DNA of 64,000 nt from positions 1 to 64,000 of the forward strand of contig CANQTL010000001.1 of the NCBI GenBank assembly GCA_947626775.1, read 5' to 3'. This document shows positions 8,422-16,098 of this stretch, piece by piece. Under the pieces are notes generated by a model. That model did not search any database. It worked only from the letters and a program-made list of their open reading frames with translations, and was not told the origin of the DNA. Position 1 is the stretch's first letter. Each line of letters begins with the position of its first letter. This DNA comes from an uncultured Lachnospiraceae bacterium. GTDB taxonomy: Bacteria; Bacillota; Clostridia; Lachnospirales; Lachnospiraceae. A program made the translations under genes and the position numbers.

Positions 8422-9447
8422 CTACAGCCTGGCCTCCAGATGCTCGATATTCTTGATCAGCACTGAGATCGTCCCGTCCGGATTGGTGACAAATTCCACA
8501 CGTCTGGGATCCTTGTACTGTTCCATCGGAATCTTGATCTCGATACCGGTGTCCGTGTACAGATGCTGACTCTGGAACTTCCGCACGGTAGTTTCGCTCT
8601 GCGGCTGTATCTCTTCCTTCACCATATTATATTTTTCCATCTTGTCCTGAAATGCCACTTTCAATTCAGGCTGTTCCCCGAATATTTTCTCCGCCAGCTC
8701 TTCCACCACGAAACCGCCGTTCTCCTCGATCTCTTCCTGGATGATGCTCTTGGCCCTCATCTGCTTCTCATACCGCTCCGTCTCGTCGAAGCCTTCCTTC
8801 TGTATGCTGTCCACGGCGCGGCTGACGATAGACAGCTTGGACTTGTGCGACAGATGGGCGCTGCACTTTAAGAACAGGAACGAGAAATAGTCGGTCTTCT
8901 CCCCGTTCACCTCGTATTTCTTCTCGATCACCCGAAGCGCCAGATCATCCAGGCGGATGAGCGCCGCCTCCGTCAGGCGCTGGCTCTCCGACGGCAGGAT
9001 GGACTTGTGGCGGATCATCTCGTTGCTGTTGCCCTCCCCGTCCGCAAGCGCCATCGTCCGATGCGTATAACAGGCCTTGTAGTTCATCTTGAGAAGCGCC
9101 AGATACTCGTCGTCCCCCTCCTTAAAGCGCACGACCACAAGATCCGCCGACGGGATATCGATGTTGCCCTGCATAATTCCGTACAGCAGCGCGGCGATCT
9201 CCTTGCTGACCGACACGAAATCCTCGTCCGCATAGGCGTCAAGCAGGCGGTATACCTCCGACTCCTCCCTGTAGAACCGGCATTCCTTTGCATCGTCTCC
9301 CGAGCCGATGCGCGCAATATGCTCCTTCAGAAACTCCGCAACCTCGGAGCCGTACTCCAGCTCCGTGTCCGACAGCACCGGCATACCGATGGTGGGGTCC
9401 AGAATATGTATGATCACATGTTTGATCCTGATATCTTCTCTGTTCAT
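8422..9447 (-). CDS. Nucleoid-associated protein, 37-kDa NdpA/YejK family
   Basis: 341-residue protein opening with IKHVIIHILDPTIGMPVLSD, the N-terminal pattern of the NdpA/YejK nucleoid-associated family, and continuing with the conserved LLKMNYK and ALIRLDDLALRVIEKKY blocks. In Enterobacteria this family binds the nucleoid; in Firmicutes the role is untested. It is soluble, rich in charged residues, and has no membrane segment. AGGAG lies ahead of the ATG. Stop codon is TAG. It forms a small same-strand cluster with its neighbours on both sides. Confidence 0.82.
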   Translation of the reverse strand: MNREDIRIKHVIIHILDPTIGMPVLSDTELEYGSEVAEFLKEHIARIGSGDDAKECRFYREESEVYRLLDAYADEDFVSVSKEIAALLYGIMQGNIDIPSADLVVVRFKEGDDEYLALLKMNYKACYTHRTMALADGEGNSNEMIRHKSILPSESQRLTEAALIRLDDLALRVIEKKYEVNGEKTDYFSFLFLKCSAHLSHKSKLSIVSRAVDSIQKEGFDETERYEKQMRAKSIIQEEIEENGGFVVEELAEKIFGEQPELKVAFQDKMEKYNMVKEEIQPQSETTVRKFQSQHLYTDTGIEIKIPMEQYKDPRRVEFVTNPDGTISVLIKNIEHLEARL

Positions 9448-9469
9448 TCCTCGTCATTCTCCTGTCCGT

Positions 9470-9856
9470 TTATTGGTACTTTCCCTCGTAGTCTGTTCCC
9501 GTCTCTCCCTGCATTAAGTTTACATAATATTCCGGTTCGCGCTCCATTTTCAGCAGGGTATCGAACGCAAGCAGAAGCATCCTGTCGCCGTTGGTCTTTC
9601 TGTCGTCTCTTCCGCGGTCCAGCTGCGCCTTGAAATGATCCAGCTGCCAGACCATGACGTCCACTACGCTATAGCCCCGTACCTTGTACGCGCACTGGAA
9701 ATTCTGATGCTCCAGATAATAGACAAACTCCCCGAAAACGCCTTCCGACTGCACAAGCCTCTGCCAGAAATCCCTGAGAAACTTCTCGTCCTCCCCCGCA
9801 TAACGGCACAGCGCGCACGCCCACTGCCAGGCTCTCTCTACTGTTTTGTTCTCCAT
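9470..9856 (-). CDS. Conserved small protein, function unknown
   Basis: 128-residue soluble protein that I do not recognise. It is rich in aromatic residues (WQWACALC at the start, FVYYLEHQNFQCAY, then VMVWQLDHFKAQLDRG) and predicted largely helical. A good AGAGGTG site precedes the ATG, codon use matches the neighbours, and it is 22 bases upstream of the nucleoid-associated protein gene, so it is probably real and co-transcribed. It contains one copy of the GTTTACATAA motif (9518-9527). Confidence 0.7.
   Translation of the reverse strand: MENKTVERAWQWACALCRYAGEDEKFLRDFWQRLVQSEGVFGEFVYYLEHQNFQCAYKVRGYSVVDVMVWQLDHFKAQLDRGRDDRKTNGDRMLLLAFDTLLKMEREPEYYVNLMQGETGTDYEGKYQ
9518..9527 (+). repeat. 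GTTTACATAA motif 2
   Basis: Exact copy inside the unknown gene at 9470; coding strand Tyr-Val-Asn. Confidence 0.7.
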
Positions 9857-9976
9857 ACGACACCTCTGTCCGCCGGGCTTTTCGCCCTTTTGGTCTTTTT
9901 TGCGCCCGCCTTCGATATACTTATGATAAAAGCATGTCGCTCCGCTGTCCTGGCGCGGGCGGGAAACGAAACGTCC

Positions 9977-11272
9977 ATGGCTCTGTTATATAAACTCAAC
10001 GATCTGCTCTGGGGCTTTCCCCTGCTGGTTCTGCTTCTGGGAACCCATGTCTATTTTACCATAAAACTGCGCTTCCCACAGAAAAATCTGCTCTATGCCC
10101 TGAAGCTCTCTCTCGGCAGGGCGGACAACGCGGGCAGCGGCCTGTCGCCGTTCTCCGCCCTCGCCACCACGCTGGCCGCCACCCTCGGCACCGGCAATAT
10201 CGTCGGCGTCTCCACCGCCGTGGCGCTGGGCGGCCCGGGCGCTGTCTTCTGGTGCTGGCTCACCGGCGTCCTCGGCATGGCGACAGCCTACGGCGAGTGT
10301 TACCTGAGCGTTCTGTTCCGCACCAGAAACGCCGACGGCATGTATGCCGGCGGTCCGATGTATGTCCTCCGAAATGGTTTACATAACAATTTTCTCGGCA
10401 CGTGCTACGCGGTCTGCACCCTGCTCGCCGCCTTCGGCGTCGGCTGCGCGACACAGGCGAATTCGGTCACACAGGCCGTACAGGCGTCCTTCCGGCTGCC
10501 GCCGCAGCTGACAGGGGCCGCGCTCGCCCTGCTGGCAGGCGTCGTCCTCATCGGCGGCGTGCGCAGCATCGCCGACCTGTGCGAACGCACCGTTCCGGCC
10601 ATCAGCCTCGTCTATCTGTCCGGCTGTGCGCTCCTGCTCGTGCGCTGCCGCAGCGTACTGCCCGACGCCTGCATGCTGATTCTGAAAGACGCGTTCTCCT
10701 TTCGCGCGGCTGCCGGCGGTTTCGGCGGCGCCGCCCTGCAGCGCGCCGTGCGCTACGGCGTCGCCAGAGGACTGTTCACCAACGAGGCCGGCATCGGCAC
10801 GTCCGCCATCGCCGCGGCAGCTTCCCGCGTCTCCAGTCCCCGCATCCAGGCTTACGTGTCCATGACCGCCGTATTCTGGGACACCGTCGTGATGTGTCTC
10901 GTCACGGGACTGGTCGTCGTCGCCAACATGCTCTTCGACCCGGCCTCCGCGGCGGGCGTGCCGGAGACCGGGCTGACCGCCGCCGCCTTCGCGCATCTGC
11001 CATATGCCGGCGACGCCTTCCTCACCGTCTCTCTCGCCGCTTTCGCCGTCACGACGCTGATCGGCTGGTCCTATTTCGGAGAAAAAGCGACGGAATACCT
11101 GGTAGGTCCGAAAGGTATTCCGCTCTATAAACTCGCCTATATTCTGATGATCTATCTGGGCGCCGTCGTCCCGATGCGCCTCGTCTGGGAGAGCACCGAC
11201 CTGATCAACGCCCTGATGGTTGTGCCGAACGTGCTGGCGCTCTACCGCCTGCGCAGACAGATCAGGCCGTGA
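9977..11272 (+). CDS. Alanine or glycine:cation symporter (AGCS family)
   Basis: 431-residue Na+- or H+-coupled amino-acid symporter with about ten membrane helices. The family signature is plain: ATTLAATLGTGNIVGVSTAV around residues 58-77, GGPGAVFWCWLTGVLGMATAY after it, and TNEAGIGTSAIAAAAS late in the protein. The open frame extends upstream, but MALLYKLNDLLWG is the family-like N-terminus; MIKACRSAV 18 codons earlier is an alternative. Neither has a strong ribosome site. It converges on the chemoreceptor gene, leaving only 14 bases. Confidence 0.9.
   Translation: MALLYKLNDLLWGFPLLVLLLGTHVYFTIKLRFPQKNLLYALKLSLGRADNAGSGLSPFSALATTLAATLGTGNIVGVSTAVALGGPGAVFWCWLTGVLGMATAYGECYLSVLFRTRNADGMYAGGPMYVLRNGLHNNFLGTCYAVCTLLAAFGVGCATQANSVTQAVQASFRLPPQLTGAALALLAGVVLIGGVRSIADLCERTVPAISLVYLSGCALLLVRCRSVLPDACMLILKDAFSFRAAAGGFGGAALQRAVRYGVARGLFTNEAGIGTSAIAAAASRVSSPRIQAYVSMTAVFWDTVVMCLVTGLVVVANMLFDPASAAGVPETGLTAAAFAHLPYAGDAFLTVSLAAFAVTTLIGWSYFGEKATEYLVGPKGIPLYKLAYILMIYLGAVVPMRLVWESTDLINALMVVPNVLALYRLRRQIRP
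10377..10386 (+). repeat. GTTTACATAA motif 3
   Basis: Exact copy inside the AGCS symporter gene, read GGT TTA CAT AAC (Gly-Leu-His-Asn), with the rare Leu codon TTA. Confidence 0.7.
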
Positions 11273-11286
11273 GCCGTCCGCGCCGG

Positions 11287-12561
11287 TCAGATCTTGAAAT
11301 TCGCCGCAATCTCCTGCAGCGTGCGACTGCTCCGGTCCAGAATGGACATCTTGCGCAGGATCTCCTCGGAGCCGACGTTCGTATTCTGCATCGCGTCGGC
11401 TACGCTCTTCACCTCGTCCACAATCACATGGTTTAACTCCGTCACCGCCTGCAGCGACGCCAGCATCTCCTCCACGGAGGCGCCCATCTGCTCGGAAGCC
11501 GCCCCCAGACTGCCCGCGACGCCGTCGAAGAAAGCGGCGTCCTTCTGGTACTGCTCCGCCGTCGCCACCATCGTGTGGTAATCGCCGATCACATGATCCT
11601 TCATAAAATCGAGCAGCTTGCCGGCGCTGTCCCTGAGCGCCATCACCGCGCCGACCACCTCGTCTATGACTTTCTGAATCTTATCCACCGTCACCTGGGA
11701 ATTCTCCGCCAGGTTCCTGACCTCGTCGGCCACCACCGCGAAGCCTCTGCCGGCCTCCCCGGCCCTCGCCGCCTCGATCGCCGCGTTTAACGCGATCAGG
11801 TTGGTCTGGTTGGCGATCGCGCCGATCTCCTGGGACAGGTTCTTGATCTCCTCGATCTTCTCCACTTCCTGCAGGGCGTGTTCCAGCTCGCCCTCCGTGC
11901 TGTGATAGATCAGACTCGCCTGCTTCTTGGACTCCACCGTACTGCGGTACAGCTCGTCCGCGCGCGCGTTGATCTCCTTGGAGGCCGCCGCGGAATCGGA
12001 AGCCTGCCCCGACACGTCCATGACCGCGTCGCCGATGTCGCCGCTGGCCTGGCTGATGGACTGCGTCACCTCGGACGCCTCCTTGACCTTGTCGATCAGC
12101 TCTTCCATCACCTGATCCATCTGGTCGATATTGTTGTTCAAGTCCGCCATCTCGCTGTAGGCCGCCGAAGCCGTGTCGGATATGTTACCCGCCTCCGCCT
12201 TCGTCCCCGTGATGATCTCCTTGATCCGCTCCTTGATGCTTCTGGTGGCATGGGTGACTTCCTCGATCTCGTCCTTGAAACCCTCCGCCACCGTCGTCCG
12301 CACCGCCGCCTCCTGATCGCTGAAATCGCCCGCCGCGAACTGTTTTAATTCCGCTAACGGCACCAGCGCCTTGTTGAAGGTGAGCATGACGATCAAGTCG
12401 ATCAGAACCGTTCCCACCGCGCCGAGCACCAGCCCGGTCGCCGCCGCGCTCCCCGCGCCCGCACCGCCGACCAGCGCCGTTCCCACGACAGACACAATAA
12501 AAAGAATCACAAACGCCGCCACAGATACCGACAGCATCAGCTTGCCCCGAATTGTCTTCAT
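11287..12561 (-). CDS. Methyl-accepting chemotaxis protein without extracellular sensor
   Basis: 424-residue chemoreceptor. Two N-terminal membrane helices are separated by only a short Gly/Ala-rich loop, so there is almost no external ligand domain; a HAMP-like segment ([16 protein letters not shown]) and a long coiled-coil signalling domain follow. The CheA/CheW-contact hairpin is [20 protein letters not shown] followed by [20 protein letters not shown]. Start chosen at [10 protein letters not shown], 7 bases after AGGAGG, not at an ATG 75 bases upstream. It may sense membrane or cytoplasmic cues. Confidence 0.93.
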   Translation of the reverse strand: MKTIRGKLMLSVSVAAFVILFIVSVVGTALVGGAGAGSAAATGLVLGAVGTVLIDLIVMLTFNKALVPLAELKQFAAGDFSDQEAAVRTTVAEGFKDEIEEVTHATRSIKERIKEIITGTKAEAGNISDTASAAYSEMADLNNNIDQMDQVMEELIDKVKEASEVTQSISQASGDIGDAVMDVSGQASDSAAASKEINARADELYRSTVESKKQASLIYHSTEGELEHALQEVEKIEEIKNLSQEIGAIANQTNLIALNAAIEAARAGEAGRGFAVVADEVRNLAENSQVTVDKIQKVIDEVVGAVMALRDSAGKLLDFMKDHVIGDYHTMVATAEQYQKDAAFFDGVAGSLGAASEQMGASVEEMLASLQAVTELNHVIVDEVKSVADAMQNTNVGSEEILRKMSILDRSSRTLQEIAANFKI

Positions 12562-12689
12562 TCCGTATCCTCCTGCTTCCCCATGAAAGTATAACATAAG
12601 TATTATACACAAAACGGCGTTGTTCGTCCATAGCAAAAAAACAGGACGCGGGCCATACGGTCATGCTCTGCGTTGACAGCGTACAGCCT
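12562..12689. other. Intergenic gap between chemoreceptor and Nif11-like array
   Basis: 128 bases. AT-rich sequence with the probable chemoreceptor promoter near 12590-12640 and a GGACGCGGGCC fragment that resembles the 3' untranslated part of the Nif11-like units. No gene seen. Confidence 0.4.
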
Positions 12690-12973
12690 CTATGCGTTCT
12701 CCGATCTGCTTACATATCCAGGATCGTATACAATCTGCTCCGACAGAGGCCTGGTCGGATCCATCTTACGTGGCATCCCAAGCCCACCCCACTCCAATCC
12801 GCCGGCGACAGCCTCCAGCGCGTCGTCGGGCAGCCCCCCCCAGCGTCGTTCAGCCGGTCGAGGAGTTCTCCGGCCTTCTCCTCCGTTATCTCCTGCCCGT
12901 ACTCCTTCGCGATGGCGATAACTTCCTCCACCGACTTGGCGTTCCGCATTTTCTTCAACATTTCTCTGTTCAT
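12690..12973 (-). CDS. Nif11-like leader peptide precursor, copy 1 (frame-shifted at G8)
   Basis: Small RiPP-precursor-type gene. The leader MNREMLKKMRNAKSVEEVIA… continues with AKEYGQEITEEKAGELLDRL and, in the restored frame, LPDDALEAVAGG, the Gly-Gly end typical of Nif11-like leaders. At the G8 tract (plus 12834-12841) the current frame leaves the conserved path and stops at 12710. One extra G would give 94 residues with a 35-residue core beginning LEWGGLGMPRKM. It is the last, most diverged copy and lacks the ~165-bp upstream cassette. Function unproven; whether this is a live off-phase gene or a decayed one is open. Confidence 0.75.
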
Positions 12974-13169
12974 ATGGCTCTGCCTCCTTTATCTGCAAAG
13001 ATTCATCATTACTTTTTCATGATACATCAATTCTTGGAAATCAGGCAACTGCGGCAAGCAGAAACCCAGGACGCGGACCATACGCCCGCGCCCTGATCGG
13101 CGGCGCGCAAAACCAAGGCCCGCCGCCCGGCCTGCATTCCGAACGACTCTGTCGGGGCCGCTCTTCGAA

Positions 13170-13404
13170 TCACTTGCCGAAAAGGCTTCCAAACCACTCC
13201 TTGACGGTATCGATGATACCCCCCCCCTGCGACAGCCTCCAGCAGATCGTCGGACAGTTCGCCCTCCGAAGCCCCCGCCTTCAGCCGGTCGAGGAGTTCC
13301 TGCGCCTGTTCTGCGGTCACTTCCCGACCGTACTTCTTCGCGATAGAGACAATCTCTTCCGCCGACTCGGCGTTCCGCAGTTTTTCCAGCATTTCTTCGC
13401 TCAT
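13170..13404 (-). CDS. Nif11-like leader peptide precursor, copy 2 (frame-shifted at G9 on the GG site)
   Basis: Leader MSEEMLEKLRNAESAEEIVS…, AKKYGREVTAEQAQELLDRL, GELSDDLLEAVAGG. A G9 tract (plus 13219-13227) encodes the glycines of the processing site. As assembled, translation enters a long basic frame (YHRYRQGVVWKPFRQ…) ending at 13027. With G8 the protein would be 77 residues ending GIIDTVKEWFGSLFGK with TGA at 13170, the coordinates given here. AAGGAGG lies ahead of the ATG. The start is MSEEML, not the upstream in-frame ATG inside the cassette. Confidence 0.8.
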
Positions 13405-13572
13405 ATGGTTCCGCCTCCTTTCCTCTGAAATTTGATATCTGAAACGCGCTCCGCGTCGTTTCCGCATTTTATTCCGGCAGGATCGCCGCTCTCATAGATT
13501 GATACGTCGAACGGCGGATTTTGTTAGAAATTTTTTCCTTCCGCGGCGAATTTTTTAGATTTTCAGCCTGCC
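13405..13572 (-). repeat. ~165-bp 5' cassette, copy upstream of Nif11-like copy 2
   Basis: One of five near-identical segments lying directly upstream of copies 2, 3, 4, 5 and 7. Read on the minus strand it runs from CAGGCTGAA through CCGCGG and ATGAGAGCGGCGATCCTGCC to the GAAAGGAGGCGGAACCAT start region. It supplies the ribosome site and presumably the promoter. Confidence 0.85.
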
Positions 13573-13591
13573 TCACTGTACGCATAAAATC

Positions 13592-13665
13592 CAGGGCGCA
13601 AACCACATGGCCGCGCCCTGCGTCGGCGGCGCGCAAAACCAAGACCCGCCGCCCGGCCTGCATTC
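13592..13665 (-). repeat. Paired stem-loops 3' of the Nif11-like units (example at copy 3)
   Basis: Perfect 8-bp stem CAGGGCGC/GCGCCCTG (13592-13599 with 13613-13620), followed by a GGCGGC/GCCGCC stem (about 13626-13655). The first stem recurs at 14119-14147 and 14967-14995, and variants at about 13065 and 16020. No T-run follows, so these may be weak terminators or RNA 3'-end protectors. Confidence 0.6.
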
Positions 13666-13695
13666 CGAACGACTCTGTCGGGGCCGCTCTCCGAA

Positions 13696-13930
13696 TCACT
13701 TGCCGAAAAGGCTTCCAAACCACTCCTTGACGGTATCGATGATACCCCCCCCCTGCGACAGCCTCCAGCAGATCGTCGGACAGTTCGCCCTCCGAAGCCC
13801 CCGCCTTCAGCCGGTCGAGGAGTTCCTGCGCCTGTTCTGCGGTCACTTCCCGACCGTACTCCTTCGCGATAGAGACAATCTCCTCCGCCGACTCGGCGTT
13901 CCGCAGTTTTTCCAGCATTTCTTCGCTCAT
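13696..13930 (-). CDS. Nif11-like leader peptide precursor, copy 3 (frame-shifted at G9 on the GG site)
   Basis: Nearly identical to copy 2, 526 bases upstream of it, so the two arose by recent tandem duplication of the whole unit. The G9 tract is at plus 13745-13753. The assembled frame runs on to 13469 through basic sequence; with G8 it would encode 77 residues ending GIIDTVKEWFGSLFGK. Leader differs from copy 2 at one residue (AKEYG for AKKYG). Strong AAGGAGG ribosome site in the shared cassette. Confidence 0.8.
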
Positions 13931-14098
13931 ATGGTTCCGCCTCCTTTCTTCTGAAATTTGATATCTGAAACGCGCTACGCGCCGTTTCCGCATTTTCACT
14001 CCGGCAGGATCACCGCTCTCATAGATTGATACGCCAAACGGCGGATTTTGTTAGAAATTTTTTCCTTCCGCGGTGAATTTTTTGAAGGTTCAGCCTGC
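13931..14098 (-). repeat. ~165-bp 5' cassette, copy upstream of Nif11-like copy 3
   Basis: Second copy, a few substitutions from the first. Its far end joins CCTCACTGTACGCATAAAAT, shared with the 13.56-kb junction, marking the edge of the ~530-bp duplicated unit. Confidence 0.85.
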
Positions 14099-14221
14099 CT
14101 CACTGTACGCATAAAATCCAGGGCGCAAACCACATGGCCGCGCCCTGATCGGCGGCGCGCAAAACCAAGGCCCGCCGCCCGGCCTGCATTCCGAACGACT
14201 CTGTCGGAGCCGCTCTCCGAA

Positions 14222-14468
14222 TCACTTGCCGAAAAGGCTTCCAAACCACTCCTTGACAGAATCGATGATACCCCCCCCCAGCGACAGCCTCCAGCAGATC
14301 GTCGGACAGTTTGCCCTCCGAAGCCCCCGCTTTCAGCCGGTCGAGGAGTTCCTGCGCCCGCTCTGCGGTCACTTCCAGATCATATTCCTTCGCGATGGCG
14401 ATGATCTCCTCCGCCGACCCGGCATTTTGCAGTTTTTCCAGCAGTTCTGCCTGCATTGTTTCGCTCAT
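14222..14468 (-). CDS. Nif11-like leader peptide precursor, copy 4 (frame-shifted at G9 on the GG site)
   Basis: Leader begins MSETMQAELLEKLQNAGSAE, four residues longer than copies 2 and 3, and ends GKLSDDLLEAVAGG. The G9 tract is at plus 14271-14279. As assembled the frame continues to 14100; with G8 it would give 81 residues ending GIIDSVKEWFGSLFGK. The core differs from copies 2 and 3 by one Thr-to-Ser change, and the changed codons keep the helix pattern, which argues that the G8 frame has been under selection. Confidence 0.8.
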
Positions 14469-14631
14469 ATGGTTTCGCCTCCTTTCTTCTGAAATTTGAT
14501 ATCTGAAACGCGCTCCGCGTCGTTTCCGCATTTTATTCCGGCAGGATTGCCGCTCTCATAGATTGATACGTCGAACGGCGGATTTTGTTAGAATTTTTTT
14601 CCTTCCGCGGTGAATTTTTTAGAAGGTTCAG
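14469..14631 (-). repeat. ~165-bp 5' cassette, copy upstream of Nif11-like copy 4
   Basis: Third copy. It supplies the last 16 codons and the TAA stop of the antitoxin-like gene at 14588, showing that the cassette boundary (CAGGCTGAA on the minus strand) was pasted into that coding region. Confidence 0.85.
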
Positions 14632-14908
14632 CCTGGGCGCAATCATATGGTTCTGTCTCCATATATTTTAATGATAACTCTCTCTCAGGATCAAAGTCGG
14701 CCGGCAGATATCGACTGATCTCCGCTCTCGCGGCATCTAACCTCAAAAACGCCTGCATTTTCTCATGCGCATTGTCTTCCGGCAAAACAGCCCCGCCGCC
14801 TGATTCACTCTGCGGAATCAGGCGATTGATAATATCGATCAGAAAACTGACATTATCATCTGACAAACCGCTTATCATACGGATTGCTTTCTGCTGTAAT
14901 TCAGACAT
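14588..14908 (-). CDS. Small antitoxin-like protein with cassette-derived C-terminus
   Basis: 106 residues, starting MSELQQKAIRMISGLSDDNV and continuing FLIDIINRLIP; this opening resembles small antitoxin-like proteins of Clostridia, but I cannot name a family and no toxin gene adjoins it. It interrupts the Nif11-like array between copies 4 and 5. The last residues, AQAEPSKKFTAEGKKF, are encoded by the end of the ~165-bp cassette and match the tail of the MATE protein at 16467, so the native C-terminus has been replaced. ATG chosen 8 bases after GAGGG. Confidence 0.6.
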   Translation of the reverse strand: MSELQQKAIRMISGLSDDNVSFLIDIINRLIPQSESGGGAVLPEDNAHEKMQAFLRLDAARAEISRYLPADFDPERELSLKYMETEPYDCAQAEPSKKFTAEGKKF

Positions 14909-15018
14909 AATCATCACCCTCTTTGTCTATTATACATCGGTTCACAGAAAACAAACAACTGTGAAACAGGGCGCAAACCACATGGCCGCGCCCTGCGTCG
15001 GGGCCGCTCTCCGGATCA

Positions 15019-15253
15019 TTAGTGCCAAAGGTGGTTCCACCAGTCCACGACAGAATCGATGATATTCCCTCCAGCGACAGTTTCCAGCAGATCGTCGGAC
15101 AGTTCGCCCTCCGAGTCCCCCCCCCACCTTCAGCCGGTCGAGGAGTTCCTGCGCCTGTTCTGCGGTCACTTCCCGACCGTACTCCTTCGCGATGGAGACA
15201 ATCTCTTCCGCCGACTCGGCGTTCCGCAGTCTTGTCAACATTTCTTCGTTCAT
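15019..15253 (-). CDS. Nif11-like leader peptide precursor, copy 5 (frame-shifted at G9 in the leader)
   Basis: Leader MNEEMLTRLRNAESAEEIVS… then LLDRLKVGG. Here the G9 tract (plus 15117-15125) lies before the GELSDDLLETVAGG block, so the present frame loses the processing site and runs to 14942. With G8 the product would be 77 residues ending NIIDSVVDWWNHLWH, with TAA at 15019. The core is a Trp/His-rich amphipathic sequence. The tract position differs from copies 2-4, so this homopolymer arose independently. The upstream cassette and AGGAGA site are present. Confidence 0.78.
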
Positions 15254-15420
15254 ATGGCTCCGTCTCCTTTCTTCTGAAATTTGATATCTGAAACGCGCTA
15301 CGCGCCGTTTCCGCATTTTATTCCGGCAGGATTGCCGCTCTCATAGATTGATACGTCGAACGGCGGATTTTGTTAGAAATTTTTTCCTTCCGCGGCGAAT
15401 TTTTTAGATTTTCAGCCTGG
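15254..15420 (-). repeat. ~165-bp 5' cassette, copy upstream of Nif11-like copy 5
   Basis: Fourth copy; its outer end abuts the stop of copy 6 at 15439. Confidence 0.85.
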
Positions 15421-15438
15421 CTCACTACGCGCGTGTCT

Positions 15439-15684
15439 TCAATCCGCTTTCACGCCCGCGCCAAAGTCCCGAACTATCGCATCCCAAAGGCCCTCTTTCT
15501 TCCACCCTCCCCCAGCGACAGTTTCCAGCAGATCGTCGGACAATTCGCCTTCCGAGGTTCTCAGCCGGTCGAGGAGTTCCTGCGCCTGTTCTGCGGTCAC
15601 TTCCCGACCATACTCCTTCGCAATGGCGATCACTTCCTCCGCCGACCTGGCGTTTTGCAGTTTTTCCAGCATTTCTTCATTCAT
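15439..15684 (-). CDS. Nif11-like leader peptide precursor, copy 6 (intact)
   Basis: 81-residue intact precursor. Leader MNEEMLEKLQNARSAEEVIA…, AKEYGREVTAEQAQELLDRL, GELSDDLLETVAGG, then a core beginning GWKKEGLWDAIVRDFGAG. The glycine codons are interrupted (GGGGGAGGG), so there is no long homopolymer and the gene is locked in frame. The cassette does not precede it; instead the 5' side is AT-rich with a weaker GAAGGG site. Core residues lack Cys, so lanthionine or sactipeptide crosslinks are unlikely; secretion after GG cleavage is the simplest reading. Confidence 0.82.
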   Translation of the reverse strand: MNEEMLEKLQNARSAEEVIAIAKEYGREVTAEQAQELLDRLRTSEGELSDDLLETVAGGGWKKEGLWDAIVRDFGAGVKAD

Positions 15685-15754
15685 ATGTTTTTTCCCTTCT
15701 AAATTACTTACTCACTCGAAATAAATAAACTATTTATACCTGATATATCTTCGA

Positions 15755-15985
15755 TTATTTCAAAATCTGATTTTGCCGGACAGATAAAGTTTCTCCATTA
15801 TATTCTGCTGATTTTTCCGCTGATTCTGCTGATTTTTCTGCCGATTTTTCTGCCGATTTTTCTGCCGATTCTGCCGATTTTTCTGCCAACAATTCGGCAA
15901 ATCGCTCTGCATTTAATGTCTCTACATTATCATCCTGTTTTTCTTCATGACATGTTCCATGATGAACAGGATAAGCTATCCTCAC
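15755..15985 (-). CDS. Low-complexity ORF with AEKS/AES tandem repeat
   Basis: Possible 76-residue protein from a GTG codon. The middle is a run of AEKSAES-type repeats from a 12-base minisatellite. Base composition is much more AT-rich than nearby genes, the ribosome site is poor, and I recognise no family. It could be the relic of a larger gene or spurious. Position between Nif11-like copies 6 and 7. Confidence 0.25.
   Translation of the reverse strand: MRIAYPVHHGTCHEEKQDDNVETLNAERFAELLAEKSAESAEKSAEKSAEKSAESAEKSAEYNGETLSVRQNQILK
15800..15895. repeat. 12-bp minisatellite (gatttttctgcc units)
   Basis: About seven head-to-tail near-identical 12-base units of GATTTTTCTGCC, with 9-base variants (GATTCTGCC) interspersed. 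It is the most repetitive simple sequence in the window and probably varies in copy number. Confidence 0.85.
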
Positions 15986-16098
15986 CTTTTACAGCAGCAA
16001 CTCTAACGAGACAGCCCAGGACGCGGACCATACGCCCGCGCCCTGATCGGCGGCGCGCAAAGCCAGGGCCCGCCGCCCGGGCCGAATCCCTGACGGCG

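Noticed and set aside
13027..14531. Long basic ORFs starting MRKRR…ARFRYQISEERR upstream of Nif11-like copies
   Set aside because: That N-terminal stretch is the untranslated cassette read in frame; the AAGGAGG site points to the internal MSEEM/MSETM starts.
15780..15900. CRISPR array
   Set aside because: Units are 12 bases with no unique spacers, so this is a minisatellite.
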